Origin: Progne subis subis
Taxonomy: Eukaryota; Chordata; Aves; Passeriformes; Hirundinidae
NCBI GenBank assembly: GCA_022316685.1
Contig: JAKJHU010000038.1
Location: 5,684,884 to 5,748,883, forward strand
Direction of reading: 5' to 3'
Length of the DNA: 64,000 nucleotides
The translations under genes were made by a program, and so were the position numbers. Each line of letters starts with the position of its first letter. The first letter of the stretch is position 1. Below are positions 13,401 to 24,681 of this stretch, one piece after another. The notes beneath the pieces were generated by a model. It did no database searches and was not told the DNA's origin. It worked only from the letters and a program-made list of their open reading frames with translations.

Positions 13401-14914
13401 ATGCAAGCTGCAAAACCAACACCTTGTTGTGAAGGGGAAACCACCTTGCAGGAAGTGTGAAATTCCTATTCCATCACTGTTTCCAGACTGCTTCCAAGGT
13501 GAGACATATACATATTTTGTCAGAAAATTGCAAAATTTAGTTTTCAAAGGTTTTTTTCCCAACTAAATCTGAAGTAACTTTTGTTCTAAATTCAGGCTAA
13601 TAGCAGTAACAGGAAGGGGCTTAAACTGGTGGTGTAAAGAAATTGATAATTTAAGTCTATTTTCAGTTATGTGTTGGGTTAAAAAGTTGAAGCTATCATC
13701 CTGTACTTCTTTATTTGTGTTCCTATGGTGTTATATTACAGCATTAGCAATCTTTCAAAATCCATCATATTGTTTGTAAAAATAAACTAATTGAAGGCAA
13801 AGTGATCTCTAGCACTATTTGTGTTTGCTCACACTTTGTTTTCATGTCCAGTCCTTGTGTTTAAACTTGCTTTGTTGGAATAATAAAATATACTCTGACT
13901 TGGAATCTCCACTAACTTTTGCTTTTAAAGTGGAGACCCTTGGCTTCCCTTTAGCTCATTCCTAATTTGCCAGGTCTGTCACATCCTCTCTGGCAGGGCT
14001 TGTGGTTATAAAAGCGTGTGGGAGTAAAGGTTAAAGATAAATACTAGGTTTTACAAATATGGTTATTCTTACCATAAGGATTCACTTTTGAAGTTAGTGT
14101 TTGGTTCATCCTGTTTTTAAGATAGGATCTCAATTGTATTCCATAGTTGTACTTGAGTTAAAATTAAAATCAATATACTCAATTTACTTTTAGCACTCTG
14201 TCTCTCTGAAGACTTCAGGTGGTCACCTCAAGGGCTGGGTTTGTAAAGGGAGCATAGTCCAGATGCTGGACTTTATACCAAGAAGTAAATATTCAACAGT
14301 TCACAATGAGAACATGAGTAAGCGTGCTTCACTAGTAGAAGTACTTTTTTGTGGGGAAACAGAATAGGGACACATAAATTTCATTTTGTACTCTGGTAAA
14401 TATTTCAATGCTTTGAATGAAGTGCATCAGCTCCAAAAGGAAACACCGAGCACCTGCTTTAGCTTGGTAGTTATTGAATTAATCTGGATTAATGTGGATT
14501 CAGATTCAGAAAAAGGGATTGCATTTGAGTTTTTAATAGCAAATAGTTCAAACTGTTGTGTAGGTTTTAAAAAGGGTTCATCAGCATTCTCTCTTTCACT
14601 GTCTGGGAACTTTCCTAGGGCACCCATTCATTGACAGTTTAGAGAACAGTGAGGATCTGAAGAGCTCTGCACTGTCAGGATTTCTGCAAGTGTATTGGCA
14701 GAAAAAAGGAAACTAGAGAAAATGTGAGCCTGCTGCTGAGTAGGGTTGCAGTTACAGGATGTGGACAAGAGAGAGATATTCAATGCTTTCTTCACATGTC
14801 TGTGTTAGCAGGATTTGTTTTCAAAAATCCCAGGGCCCTGAGAGCAGCAGGAGCATCTGGAGCAATGCAGGCTTACCGTCAGCAGAGTAGATCAGAACAT
14901 GTGAACACACTGGG

Positions 14915-16310
14915 CACAAACAGGGCTGTGGGACCCAGTGGGCTGCATCCACAAGTGTGAGGGGTGTCACTGGCAGATATTTCTTCAAGGCCAGGTCTCA
15001 CGTATCTTTGAAAGGTCACAGTGATCAGCCTTGTCTCAATACCCAGAGAGGTGCTGGAGCAAATCATTCTGGAAATTATTTCAAAATATATTAAGGACAT
15101 GGAGATGATTTGCTGAAGGGGAAAACCATGCCTGATCCACCTGATAGCCTTCTGTGATTAAATGGCTAGCTTGGTGGATGGGGAGAGAGCAGAGGATGTT
15201 AATCGTCTTAACTTCAGAAAGGCTTTCATCACTGGCTGTGTCCTCATTAGCCAGCTGCTGACTAGCTAAGTGGATAGTGAAGTAGATTGAAACCAGGCTG
15301 AAATGCCGGGCTCGAGAGATTATAATCAGTGGTGCGAATTCCAGCTGGAGACCAGTCACTAATGGGGTACTCTTGAGGTCAATACTGGGGCCAATACTGT
15401 TGAACACCCTCATTAATGTTCCTGGATGATAGAACAAGTGCACCCTCAGCAAATTTGCAGACACTAGAAGACTGGGAGGAGTGGCTGATACACCAGATGG
15501 TTATGCTGCCATTCAGAGGGATCTTGACAAGTTGGATGGATCAGATGGGAGGAACCTCATGGAATTTAACAAAGGGAAATGTCAAATCCTGCATCTGTTG
15601 AGTAATGTCCCCCCACTCATTGCTAGGGGCTGAGGACCAACTGGCTGGGAAGTAGCTTTACAGAAAAGTATCTGGGAGCCCTGGTGAACATCAGGAACAT
15701 GTGCCAGCAGGGTGCTGTGTCCCTGTGGCACAGCTGGCCAACAGTACCTCAGGCTGCATCAAGGAGCACTGCCAGTAGGCTGAGGCAGGTGATAATTTCC
15801 CCCTGCTTGGCATTAAGACAAATCTGGAGCGCTAGATCCAGTTTTGGAGCTCCCAATGTAGGAAAAATATGGTTTCACTGGACTCAATCCAGCAAAGAGC
15901 CACAAAGATGATTACAAGATCAGAATGTTTGTCATATGAGGAGTGGCTGAGAGCTGGAGGAGAGAAGCCTAAGGGAGATCTTATCAATGTATCTAAGTAT
16001 CTAAAGTTAGGGGGAGTAAAGAAGATGAAGCAAGACTCTTCCTCAATTACATTCATGAAGAAACAAGAGACAATAAGCACAAAGTGATCCATAGGATTTT
16101 TTTTTTTATTTTTTTTTTTTTTTAAACAAAAGAAAAAGGTTGGGGTTTTTTACTATTGTGGCCATCAGAGAGATGTCTAGAGACATTGTGGAGTCTTCAT
16201 CCATGGAGATACTCAAAATGCAAATGAAACCAACCCAGGGCAATTTGTTCAAGTTGACTCTAAGCAAGTGGGTACACTAAATGATCTGGACAGATTCTGT
16301 GATTTTTGAC
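14915..16310 (+). mobile_element. CR1 LINE, 5'-truncated and decayed, sense orientation
   Basis: The sequence follows the 3' half of CR1 ORF2 and the 3' UTR in order: catctttgaaaggtca (15003 region), ggagcaaatcattctgga, ggggaaaaccatgcctga, the stretch gtgcaccctcagcaaatttg around 15438, gagggatcttgacaag around 15517, ggctgcatcaaggagc near 15751, agagccacaaagatgat near 15896, and finally gatctggacagattctgtga near 16285, the usual CR1 3' tail. CR1 is the main non-LTR retrotransposon of birds. Stops and indels break the reverse transcriptase frame, so it is inactive. A T-rich run at 16098-16124 interrupts it. Edges are approximate. Confidence 0.85.
16098..16124 (+). repeat. T-rich run inside CR1
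   Basis: A run of T broken by one A, with A-rich sequence just after it (taaacaaaagaaaaagg). It lies within the CR1 copy and is absent from the CR1 sequence as I recall it, so it is a later insertion or slippage product. Confidence 0.75.
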
Positions 16311-17570
16311 TTAGGTACTTTAGTTCATCTCAACAACATCTGAGCATTTCTTCCATGTTCACTGTTTATAAAGAGATTTCTGATGCTTATGAAATTTTGC
16401 ATGCTGATGGGACTTAAATTGTGGCCACAGGTTCCTGCTAGGGCATTGAAATACTGCCTGTGATAGATCCAGCCCAGTTTATTCTGTATGGCCAAACTGT
16501 TCCAGTTTGAAATACAAACAATCCTGAAGAAACTTATGGACCTCACAGAATGAAGTGCCTCTGCTTAGTAGAATATATATAAAAATAGATTATTTAGTAC
16601 TATAGGCATATTATTGCCTCCAAAAAAGAATAAGAAATGTAGATGCACTCATTAAAGTAACAGGACAATTTAGGTAAGCATCAATTAAATAGATCACTAA
16701 CTAGAAATCTACTCACACTTCATTACTACAATGATTGGTTTTTGGTTAGTTTTGGGTTTTTTTGGTAATTTTGTGATTTATTTGGGTATATTGAGAATTA
16801 AGACATTTACAAATCAAAGAGTGGTAATAGTACTGTTTATGTATTTTACTGAATATACAGTGTTACTATGTTTTTCTTTTTTCTCTTTTTAACATTTAAA
16901 AATATAACTGGGCTTACTCATGCAGCATTGTAAAATATGTCTTCCAGAAGCTACCATAAAGAGTAGTGTTACTCCTTGACAACCTCAGGAAAGGAACGAG
17001 AGTGGGCTTTGCTTTTTCAAAGCCAGAAGCAGGTTCAGCTTGGACACAACTAATGACCTCTACAATAGAAATATGTCACACACAGAGGTGATCTCTGAAG
17101 TGACCAAATCCTGAAGCCTTTATAGCTCAAAATCTACTCCGGAGTTTTGCCTAGAGGCTTATTACTGGTTAGTCTGTGTGCAGAGCACTGCAGATCTGAG
17201 TCATAAGGAATCTGTGCTGCTCTGTACTATCTTCATCTTTCTCACTCTCCCTCGCGCGTTCTGTGTCAAGCACATGAAACCAGCAGTTCTTGTGCAGTGA
17301 TGACAGCCTGATAGCAATAACCTCACAGTCTCTCCCTGATTCACCCATGGTGTCGAACACAGATAGAAATCCCATCAACTCATTTATATGCACTGTCCAC
17401 CCACAAACTTTATCTCAAGTTGTGTGAGTGTTGAGTCACAGACAGGTAGTTCTTGTGCAAGTCCCAGCTTCATGTAAGCTGTGGGTAGTAAAAGCTATTT
17501 CAGTCTCACAGAAATAATGACTAAGATACAAATAACCTCCTCACAACAAAAACCCCTTAAATCAATAGCA
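16311..17570. other. Intergenic DNA, nothing recognised
   Basis: Between the two CR1 copies. No open frame with family resemblance, RNA gene or clear repeat was found. A short T/G-rich patch lies near 16738-16790. Confidence 0.5.
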
Positions 17571-18420
17571 AAGATGCAAAAAGCAATTCTTATGAGGAGG
17601 ACCTGCTGATTTGTTCACCCAGCAGAAGATTTCATCCAGATCAAGAAATAACCAGTGGACCATATCAACCAGATCACTCTTGTCTGCATGCTTGCAGACC
17701 TTATCAAAATCCTGTCTAGAGGTCTAGAGGGTAAATACTATATTTAGAGAAGATGCTTTGGCACCACCCAAACAGATCATGTTTATCCAGGTGCACATGA
17801 ATTCTATTCTGTATTGCAGTTTCTACTGCTTTGCCTGCTACTGATATTAGGCTTGCCAGCCTTTAGTATTTTTTATCATGTCACCTCATTTACCCTCTGG
17901 AATCTTTTTGAGAGATTGGTGTCACATTGCCACTCTCCAGACCCCAGGCATATAGAAAGTGTGAAGAGAAGGGTAGGTGAATTAGCAGGTCCTTGCTCAG
18001 TGCTCAATACTGCCTCAAAAAACTCAGATGTCTGCAGATTTATTACTCTGCCTAGTTTGGTTTATAGCCTTTCCCAGTTAGCACACTTTCATGAAGACTC
18101 ACTGCTGACTCTCAAAAGGAGGGGTTCAACTATGGGGATCATCAGATTATTCCAATGAACATATGCAAATAGATCATTTAGCTTCTCTGGAAACATTTTG
18201 GCCTCTCCTCTTTTTTTACTCTGCCATTGTCCTTTGATTTGTCAGACTCCAGTGGGCTTCTTGATCCTGATGTATGTAAGGCAAGATCGAATAGTAGTCT
18301 GCATTTTTTTTGTGAGTTGCTGCTCACAGTTTTTATTGTTCTTTCCCTGTGCTTTTTGTTAACATGTTGGTTTATGATCTTTGCTGTGGTTTTGGATTTG
18401 GAGAAGACTTAAACTTCTGA
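17570..18420 (-). mobile_element. CR1 LINE fragment, antisense orientation, old
   Basis: Read on the - strand this resembles the reverse-transcriptase region of CR1 ORF2. On the + strand the diagnostic complement blocks occur in order: cccagcagaagatttcatcc, agtggaccatatcaaccaga, and ggtgtcacattgccactctc followed by cagaccccaggca, which match the complement of the CR1 region encoding the EDWKxANVxPIFKKG motif. It is highly diverged and interrupted. The right edge is uncertain; similarity may extend toward 19,050. Confidence 0.62.
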
Positions 18421-19810
18421 TTTCCAATAATCTACCCTGTGGTGAGGTTATTGTGCCCACTTCCTTTTGCCAGCTCTCAAGACTTCAGTAGATGGAATAC
18501 ACTGATGCTGTGCTGTGCATCCTTCAGGAAGTTCGCCTCCACTGTAAGAATTTGTCGTTCCCAGCAGGTACCTTTTGTTTGCTCTTCACAAGTTTTCTCA
18601 TTGCTGTGTCTCTCTCCCTCTTGAAACTGGGTGCTACTGCTGTGAATGCTTAGCCTTTGTCAAGCCTCTGGCAATACTGAATGCAAACACAGGAACAGAA
18701 ACCATGAGCTGAAGGTGTAGGTCAAGATCTTGCACACAAATGAGGACCAAATGAAGGGCTGCATCTCTTCTGTGGCTTCCCTGTCCCACTGCTCCGTGAA
18801 GCAGTATCGATGGATCTAATGTAGTCCGTGTTACATAGCAGTGCTGCAGTGTCCAGACAACATGAAGGTTGAACTTGAAATACACTGCTGGTAATATTTC
18901 CCACCCTCTTTGCCCATCTGATCATTCTCAGCATACTCTCTCTGTCCTTCTGGTCAGGCAGGCAAGCAGCAGACCCAGGAACTACATTGCTTAAAGCTGA
19001 CATTTTGGTGCGTTGGCATTCTGTGCCGCCTGCTGGGTTCCTATTTTGTTTACTTGATCTGAATATAAGATCTCATTAATAAATTTCATTATCCCATTAC
19101 CAGCAGATGTGACCCTTACCTTTTCTGTATATTTTATATTCTAGTACTGAAATATCCTGCATGTGTGTAGCATGTCATGGCCTTTGTCTAAGACCAGACA
19201 TTTGATTTCCCTCCACTTATTCATTGGATGTTTAACATTGTTATAGAGGTGTGTGTTGTTCTGGTGTTTGTTTCCTCCTTCATTTCCAATTTTGAAAGTA
19301 TTTTATTTGTTTTCATGTTTAATTATTATTTTATTTGGGTTTTTTATTATTATTTTTTAATTGGTATTCTTACTTTTGCTCTCTGGCCTCTCCTGCACTC
19401 AGAAAGGCACAATCTCCAAACCTTTGCTGATGGCACATTGAACTGTGAGTTCCCCACTCCTGCTGCTACTCGGTTTATATCTTAATCAATCACAACCTTT
19501 AAATATCAGCAGTTTAGCCCACAGTGAGTCCACCATTTCTGCACAGACTCTTTATCTCAGAAGTACTCCCAAGCTCAGATCAATCTGGAGTTTTGCCCTT
19601 TAAACCATTCTCTCATCTAGTTGTTGCAAGTTTGCTCCTTCCTGGTCAAACATAAGGCAGTGGGGACATTTTAGAGATTGCTATTAGTCAGGGATGAATT
19701 TTGCCTCCAAAACATGTGAGGCCCAAAACTAAAGGCTCTTCCCCAGCACTTTTAGGAAATTGTTCTGCTTTGCATGTTTAAACAACAGCAACAAAAAAAT
19801 CAAATAAACA

Positions 19811-19870
19811 ACCCCCCCCACCCCAACCAACCAACCAACCAACCAACCAACCAAAAAACACCCCCCAAAA
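19811..19870 (+). repeat. CCAA microsatellite with C-rich flanks
   Basis: About eight tandem CCAA units (roughly 19823-19854) are flanked by runs of C and A. In complement this is a G/T-rich tract like those in the LY75 introns, but it lies in the opposite orientation. Confidence 0.9.
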
Positions 19871-22412
19871 CAAAACAACTTTTTAATTCAAAATTAAAAT
19901 TTCTTCTACCTGAATTAATTTTTATTTGCTTAAAATCCATTTTCCAAATGATAATTGATTTTCTTCTAAATCATTCCTTCAAATGATGTTTTCTGCAACA
20001 AATATAATGTGGTACAAAATATCATCTTCTTTTCCAGTTCCCACAATCATAATTTGAGTAATAATCTCACACTGACACAGTGACAAAGGAGAACAGCTTT
20101 TGAGGAGATTGAGCCTAAAAATTCTGCCAAAAGACCTACTAAACCAAGGCACACTTTCTGTTGAAAATGCACAGTACAGATGTCAGAGACCCTTTTTAAA
20201 AGTGCTACAGAAGAGTATCATTTACCACTTTGCAATTTCAAGCAGTTGTCTCAATGTTAGGGTACTGCTTATATTATTTTGTCATTGTTCCAGAAGCCCA
20301 CAGAGATCCTAGCAGGAGTCAAAGCAGAACCAACACCCACAGAAAAACATTCTTTGCTCTCAACAAACAAGCAATGTGCATGTGTCCATACTCTTTTCTT
20401 TGTCTTATTTCCCAAACCTGTTTCTAGTATTTCAGTGGACCTGAATATGAACATTTGAATATGCATCAGGGCAGAGCCAGAGGCAGCACTACAGAAGTTG
20501 CCACTGTCACATTTGAGCAAAAAAGGAGGTTGATATTAAGAAAAAAGATCTGTAATTCCTTTTATTGTTTCTGAAAGTTATCTACCACATGCAGTAGAAG
20601 AAACAGAGCAGTCTCTAAAATGGTATAATAGCATATAGGTATTTATTATGAATGGTGACACTTAAAGAGAATCAAATGTAAGGGTCCCTAGCAATAATAA
20701 ACCCTTCAAGAGCAATAAAAGCCTCAAAATAAAAGCCTTTGGAAGTTGTGCCAAAGATTCATGCAGAGATTGTAAAAGAGATGCAAGAAATACACATAAA
20801 CTCTTCTGAGAGAACATTTGATTGCATCTTAGCTAACTGTGCAATAGGACAGTTTCCTAATGTGCTGAAAGGTTAGGCCACTGCAACTGGAAACAGGAAA
20901 TCTAGAGCAACAACGGAGAAAAGCCATCTTCCTTTGTGTTCCCTTTTTGCTAAAAGTAAAACATTCTTTGATGTTTAAAAATAATTAAGTCCTCAATACC
21001 CATTTTAAAAAAGGCAGTAAATAAAGTAAGTGTCCATGAGGAGAAGACCATCCAGATTGAGTTAATGCAAAGCCAAATTGAAGTTACTACTTAAAGATCT
21101 CTCTGAATACAGTCTATCCAAATCAGTTGCTAGATGCTTTTCACCTCCCCTTTGCATTTTAGTGACTTTTTTTACAGCCACGCACGGGATCAACTCCATC
21201 AAACTGAAATTGTGTTCAAAAAAACACAAAAAAGAATAATTTGGATTTTAGTTTCATTTATGGCAAAAGTTGGAGTTGTCCAACTTTCTTCTCCATTAAA
21301 CTATCTTTAAACATGTCCAGGGCTGATATTTTAGATGATTAGCAGGCATTTTACTCAAACCAGAGCCACGTTCTACTATTAAACTTAGCAGCAGAGTCTA
21401 GGTAGCACTGAAATTTTTGTCTTCTGGCTGTTTTGTGGGTACCATCACTTTCTTGGAGGAAGTTCTCTCCCTCAGGAAATAACTGCTCTTGTAACTCCTA
21501 TAAGTCTTTGTGTGGCTGTTTGGTTGGTTGGGTTTTTTCTCTGTAAGGACTTAAGTATTGTAAGCACCCATGTTGCAAGGTTAAAAATGTAATAAATACT
21601 TGTTATCCCTGTTCAGATGTCTCAGTTTCAGTGTAATTACTAGAGAAAGAAGAGAAAAGCAGAAGTTGCCATCTCCAGAACCTCATCCTACTCTCATGAG
21701 ATGCTGTAGGTAGCAAATCCTTTTCTACCATTCCCTTTGTGTTTGCTGGCACATTGTGGATGCACTCAGGCAGAAAAACTGGATTACAATGTGTTGAATG
21801 TAAAAGGAGGAGGGTTGCTCATGCAAATTATCTATTTCATGTGGTAAGCACAGAGGTGGGGTGGAGATTTATGGATAGACAGGTGTTGACACTTTCTACA
21901 TGCATTCCTATTGTTAAAAACATATGGGCAAAAGGACAAAAAAATTATCTGTTGATAAGCAACAAAGACTCCTGCTAGAAATACAAGGCTCTTAGTCATG
22001 ATGTTGGCACTTTGAAATGCTTTTTGTTTGGAAAAACAAAGTAGTCTTCTTGGAAGCAAAAGGCTGCTGTGCATTACTGTGAGCTCAGTGGTTGGGCCCT
22101 CCTGTACCTGAAATTCTGTATTTGGTTATCTCTACAGGCATAGTTGAAATTTGCTCGGCCATTAGCCCTGCTTTGAAGTGAGCTGTAGGTGCTCATGGGG
22201 ATGTGCAATGCTTGTGACTTGCAATAGAGAAACTGCTCACTGATGGTGCTGAGTAAGGGCTGCTGTGCAACTCACATTAAATGCAGAAGCCTTATTAATA
22301 AAGGATAAATCCTGTAAGATGTAGGTTTTGGCATTGTTACAGCTTTGATAAGCTTTAATACAAACCTACCTTTTCAACAAGAGAAAACTGTATTATAACT
22401 GTTCCACAGGTT

Positions 22413-22471
22413 ATAATATATATTTATGTCATATCATATAATATATATGTATGTCATATCATATGACATAC
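22413..22471 (+). repeat. 25-bp tandem duplication ending in a perfect palindrome
   Basis: Two adjacent 25-bp copies, 22413-22437 and 22438-22462, differ by a single base. The second overlaps a 23-bp palindrome at 22449-22471 with 11-bp arms (gtatgtcatat / atatgacatac) around one base. Confidence 0.85.
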
Positions 22472-23789
22472 ACCAAATCTCATTTTTCCCCTGCATGTTC
22501 TTTTGAAAATTTTGGTTGGTTGGTGGGCTCACCAGAGCAGTGTATTTTGTATCTCCTCCTACATTAATATATAACAGAATTTAAGTATAGGACATGTACA
22601 TGAACCCCAAACTGAAACTTACGGGCAGCAATGCAAACTGCAATTTTTCCTATTCTTGGGCATTCTTTAATTTTTGAGCCAGGATCAGAGTCTGAGTCTG
22701 TATTATCAAAGATAATGTTTTATAAACCAATAAACAAAAAAGGAGCTGAAATCAGAAATGTGTGTCTGAAAGCATATGTTACATATGTTAGGATGCCTTA
22801 GAGAACTTCCCCTCTATTAATACACGTTATTTGCTGAGATATGTGTGGTAAGTAGGATGCTGGTAATTTCAGAATTGCTGGTACGTGTTCACTAAATATG
22901 CACTGCATGCTATTAGTTTCAAAGCGAAACTTTACTACGAACCATTCCCAAACTGGGACAGTCAGTACATTATTAACAACACACATTTGGAAAGATTGAT
23001 GGGAACACAGGGTTCACACTCGCTTCCTGTTTTATTTAAAAAGAGACACATCATCCCACCACATACTTAATTTTAGTTTCAATAGCTTGCTTTTGTATCA
23101 GGCTCACCAGTGGGGAATCTCTGCTTCCCATTCTCTGTGTGGAGAATTTAAAGCTTTGCTCTCCTGAAAATGAATTATTTCTGGTAACACAGATTTCATT
23201 CTGCTACATCTATAGACTACTCTCTTCCTGAACATGATTTCTGATTTTTCAAATAGCTCCTGCCTTGGCAGCCATGCGTTGCTCTGCAGTTTCCAGCAGG
23301 AGAGAACATTTGTTAACTTACAGGTGTTTGTTTTTGTCCACTGCATTTCCACTCAATTCCCAGCCTGGCATACCCTCAAATCCAGTGTCCCCAGGTGTAC
23401 ACATTCCAACAGGATGGGCACACTGGAAGCATATAAAACAGACTGCAGATTCCCATCTTTATATAAATTTAGTATTTCTTTCCCTGAACAATGGCTCTTC
23501 CAAGTCTAATAAAAATAGATTTTCCTAGAAACAAAAAGCTTTTATTACGTTGTTATTTATTTATTTATTTGTTAACGGCTGGAGCTTGAGCTATACAGCC
23601 TCTCCAGGTAAGCATTGAATCAGACAGCATGTAGCTATAAACTTGATTTCATTTCACATACTTTCTATCAGTTTCCCCTTCTTTTCGCTTTTCTTTCTTC
23701 AGGCCAGCTAGTTCTCGCCGTGTATGTGTTTTTACTTTTGGTTTCTGTAACTTCTGCAGCCACCCGTTAGATTTTCTCGGCAACAGTAA

Positions 23790-23930
23790 CTTCAGCTGCG
23801 CAGCGCCGTGCGCTCCTCCCCGGTCCGGCGAGGGCGGCTCGGACCGCTGAGTTCCAGCAGCCGCCGCCGCGGGGTGACGCGCGGCCCCGCGGCCAGAGGG
23901 GTTCGAGGATCGCGGCGTGCTGTGTATTGT
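23790..23930 (+). promoter_or_regulatory. Upstream GC-rich, CpG-dense patch
   Basis: About 140 bases with dense CpG (for example tgacgcgcggccccgcggcc) in otherwise AT-rich DNA, 670-810 bases upstream of the LY75 start codon and separated from the main CpG island by a G/T repeat. It may be a distal promoter element or an alternative start region; no transcript evidence is available. Confidence 0.5.
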
Positions 23931-24054
23931 TTGAACCTTTTAACTATTTCACTTCAGTGTGCTTGTTCGTTTTAGATTATTCTATTCACCCTGTGCTTTT
24001 TCTTCACTTCTAACAATTACACGTTCTCCTTTTTCCCCAGCTGAGCTTCTAAGG

Positions 24055-24205
24055 TTTTTGGGGTTTTGTGTGGGTTTGTTTGTTTGTTTGTTTGTTTGGG
24101 GGGTTTTGTGGTTTTTTGTTTGTTTGTTGTTTTTGTTTGTTGGTTTGGTTTGGTTCTGGGGGGTTTTTGGTGGGTTTTTGGGGGGCTTTTTTTTTTCTTT
24201 TTAGA
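24055..24205 (+). repeat. GTTT repeat and G/T-rich tract in the LY75 5' region
   Basis: About seven GTTT units near 24072-24099 are followed by mixed G/T runs up to a T run at 24188-24196. Long open frames through here come from low complexity and are not coding. Confidence 0.88.
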
Positions 24206-24296
24206 TTTAATTTTACCGACCACGCGACAATTCGATCTGCTTTTCGAGTTTTTACTTCGGTTTTCCACCTTTAATTTTTTTTTAATTCCTTTTTTC

Positions 24297-24362
24297 CTTT
24301 TTTCTTCGCCCCCCCCGAGCCCGTTTACTTTTCCTTTTTTTCTCTCTTCCTCCCCCCCCTTT
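24297..24362 (+). repeat. Pyrimidine (C/T) tract upstream of the LY75 promoter
   Basis: Almost pure C and T over about 65 bases, with two C runs of eight (cgcccccccc and tcccccccc) flanked by T runs. Such tracts can form triplex structures; that effect is inferred, not shown. Confidence 0.7.
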
Positions 24363-24399
24363 TCCCTTTATCTCCACTCACGTTTTTCGCTCGCGACTC

Positions 24400-24599
24400 C
24401 ACCTCCCCCCTCCGCAGCCCCGCTCCCGCCGAGCCGGCCCCGCCTCGCCCCAACCTCGGGGGCCGCTTTCCTCCTGGCAACAAGTGACGCGGGCGGAGCG
24501 GCCAATGGGGCGGCGCCGGCGGGGCGGCGGGCGCGGCGCTCGGGCACGGCGAGCCCGGCAGCGCGGCCGCTCCGCGCAGCCTGCCCGCCGCGGGGGACG
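24400..24599 (+). promoter_or_regulatory. LY75: LY75 core promoter, TATA-less CpG island
   Basis: A CpG-dense stretch just before the LY75 start codon. A CCAAT box at 24502-24506 abuts a GC box GGGGCGG at 24507-24513, and another GGGGCGG begins at 24521. No TATA box lies at a suitable distance. Transcription probably starts between about 24530 and 24590, giving a short 5' UTR. The CpG island continues through exon 1 into intron 1 to about 25,160. Confidence 0.7.
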
Positions 24600-24681
24600 A
24601 TGGCGGGCGCCGGGCGCTGCCTGCGCGCCTGCGGCCTCGCCTGGCTCCTGCTGTGCTGCGCGGCCCGCCGGGACCCCGCGG
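24600..24681 (+). CDS. LY75: LY75 exon 1: signal peptide
   Basis: ATG at 24600 has a strong Kozak context (A at -3, G at +4). It encodes [20 protein letters not shown] and a short polar end, a classical signal peptide, closing in phase 1 at GCGG|GTAAGC. The start was chosen because it is the only ATG giving a signal peptide joined in phase to exon 2; the open frame upstream is low-complexity. Confidence 0.88.

Larger units (their letters stand above)
2494..14900. other. PLA2R1 3' UTR and intergenic DNA
   Basis: No protein gene was recognised; the open frames here are short and unrelated to known families. The PLA2R1 3' UTR begins at 2494. Candidate polyadenylation hexamers are ATTAAA at 2881, 3200 and 3264 and AATAAA at 4733, but the true end cannot be chosen from sequence alone. 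The rest is AT-rich DNA with homopolymer runs and a G/T-rich tract listed separately. Confidence 0.6.
18421..23760. other. Intergenic DNA upstream of LY75
   Basis: No gene was recognised. The first 600 bases may be a further decayed part of the antisense CR1. The rest is AT-rich with a CCAA microsatellite (19811-19870), an AT-rich tandem repeat with a palindrome (22413-22471) and a short TTAT run near 23551-23568. No tRNA or conserved RNA structure was noticed. Confidence 0.5.

Noticed and set aside
15081..15464. 127-codon minus-strand open frame
   Set aside because: It is antisense to the decayed CR1 copy and does not correspond to a CR1 protein in that direction.
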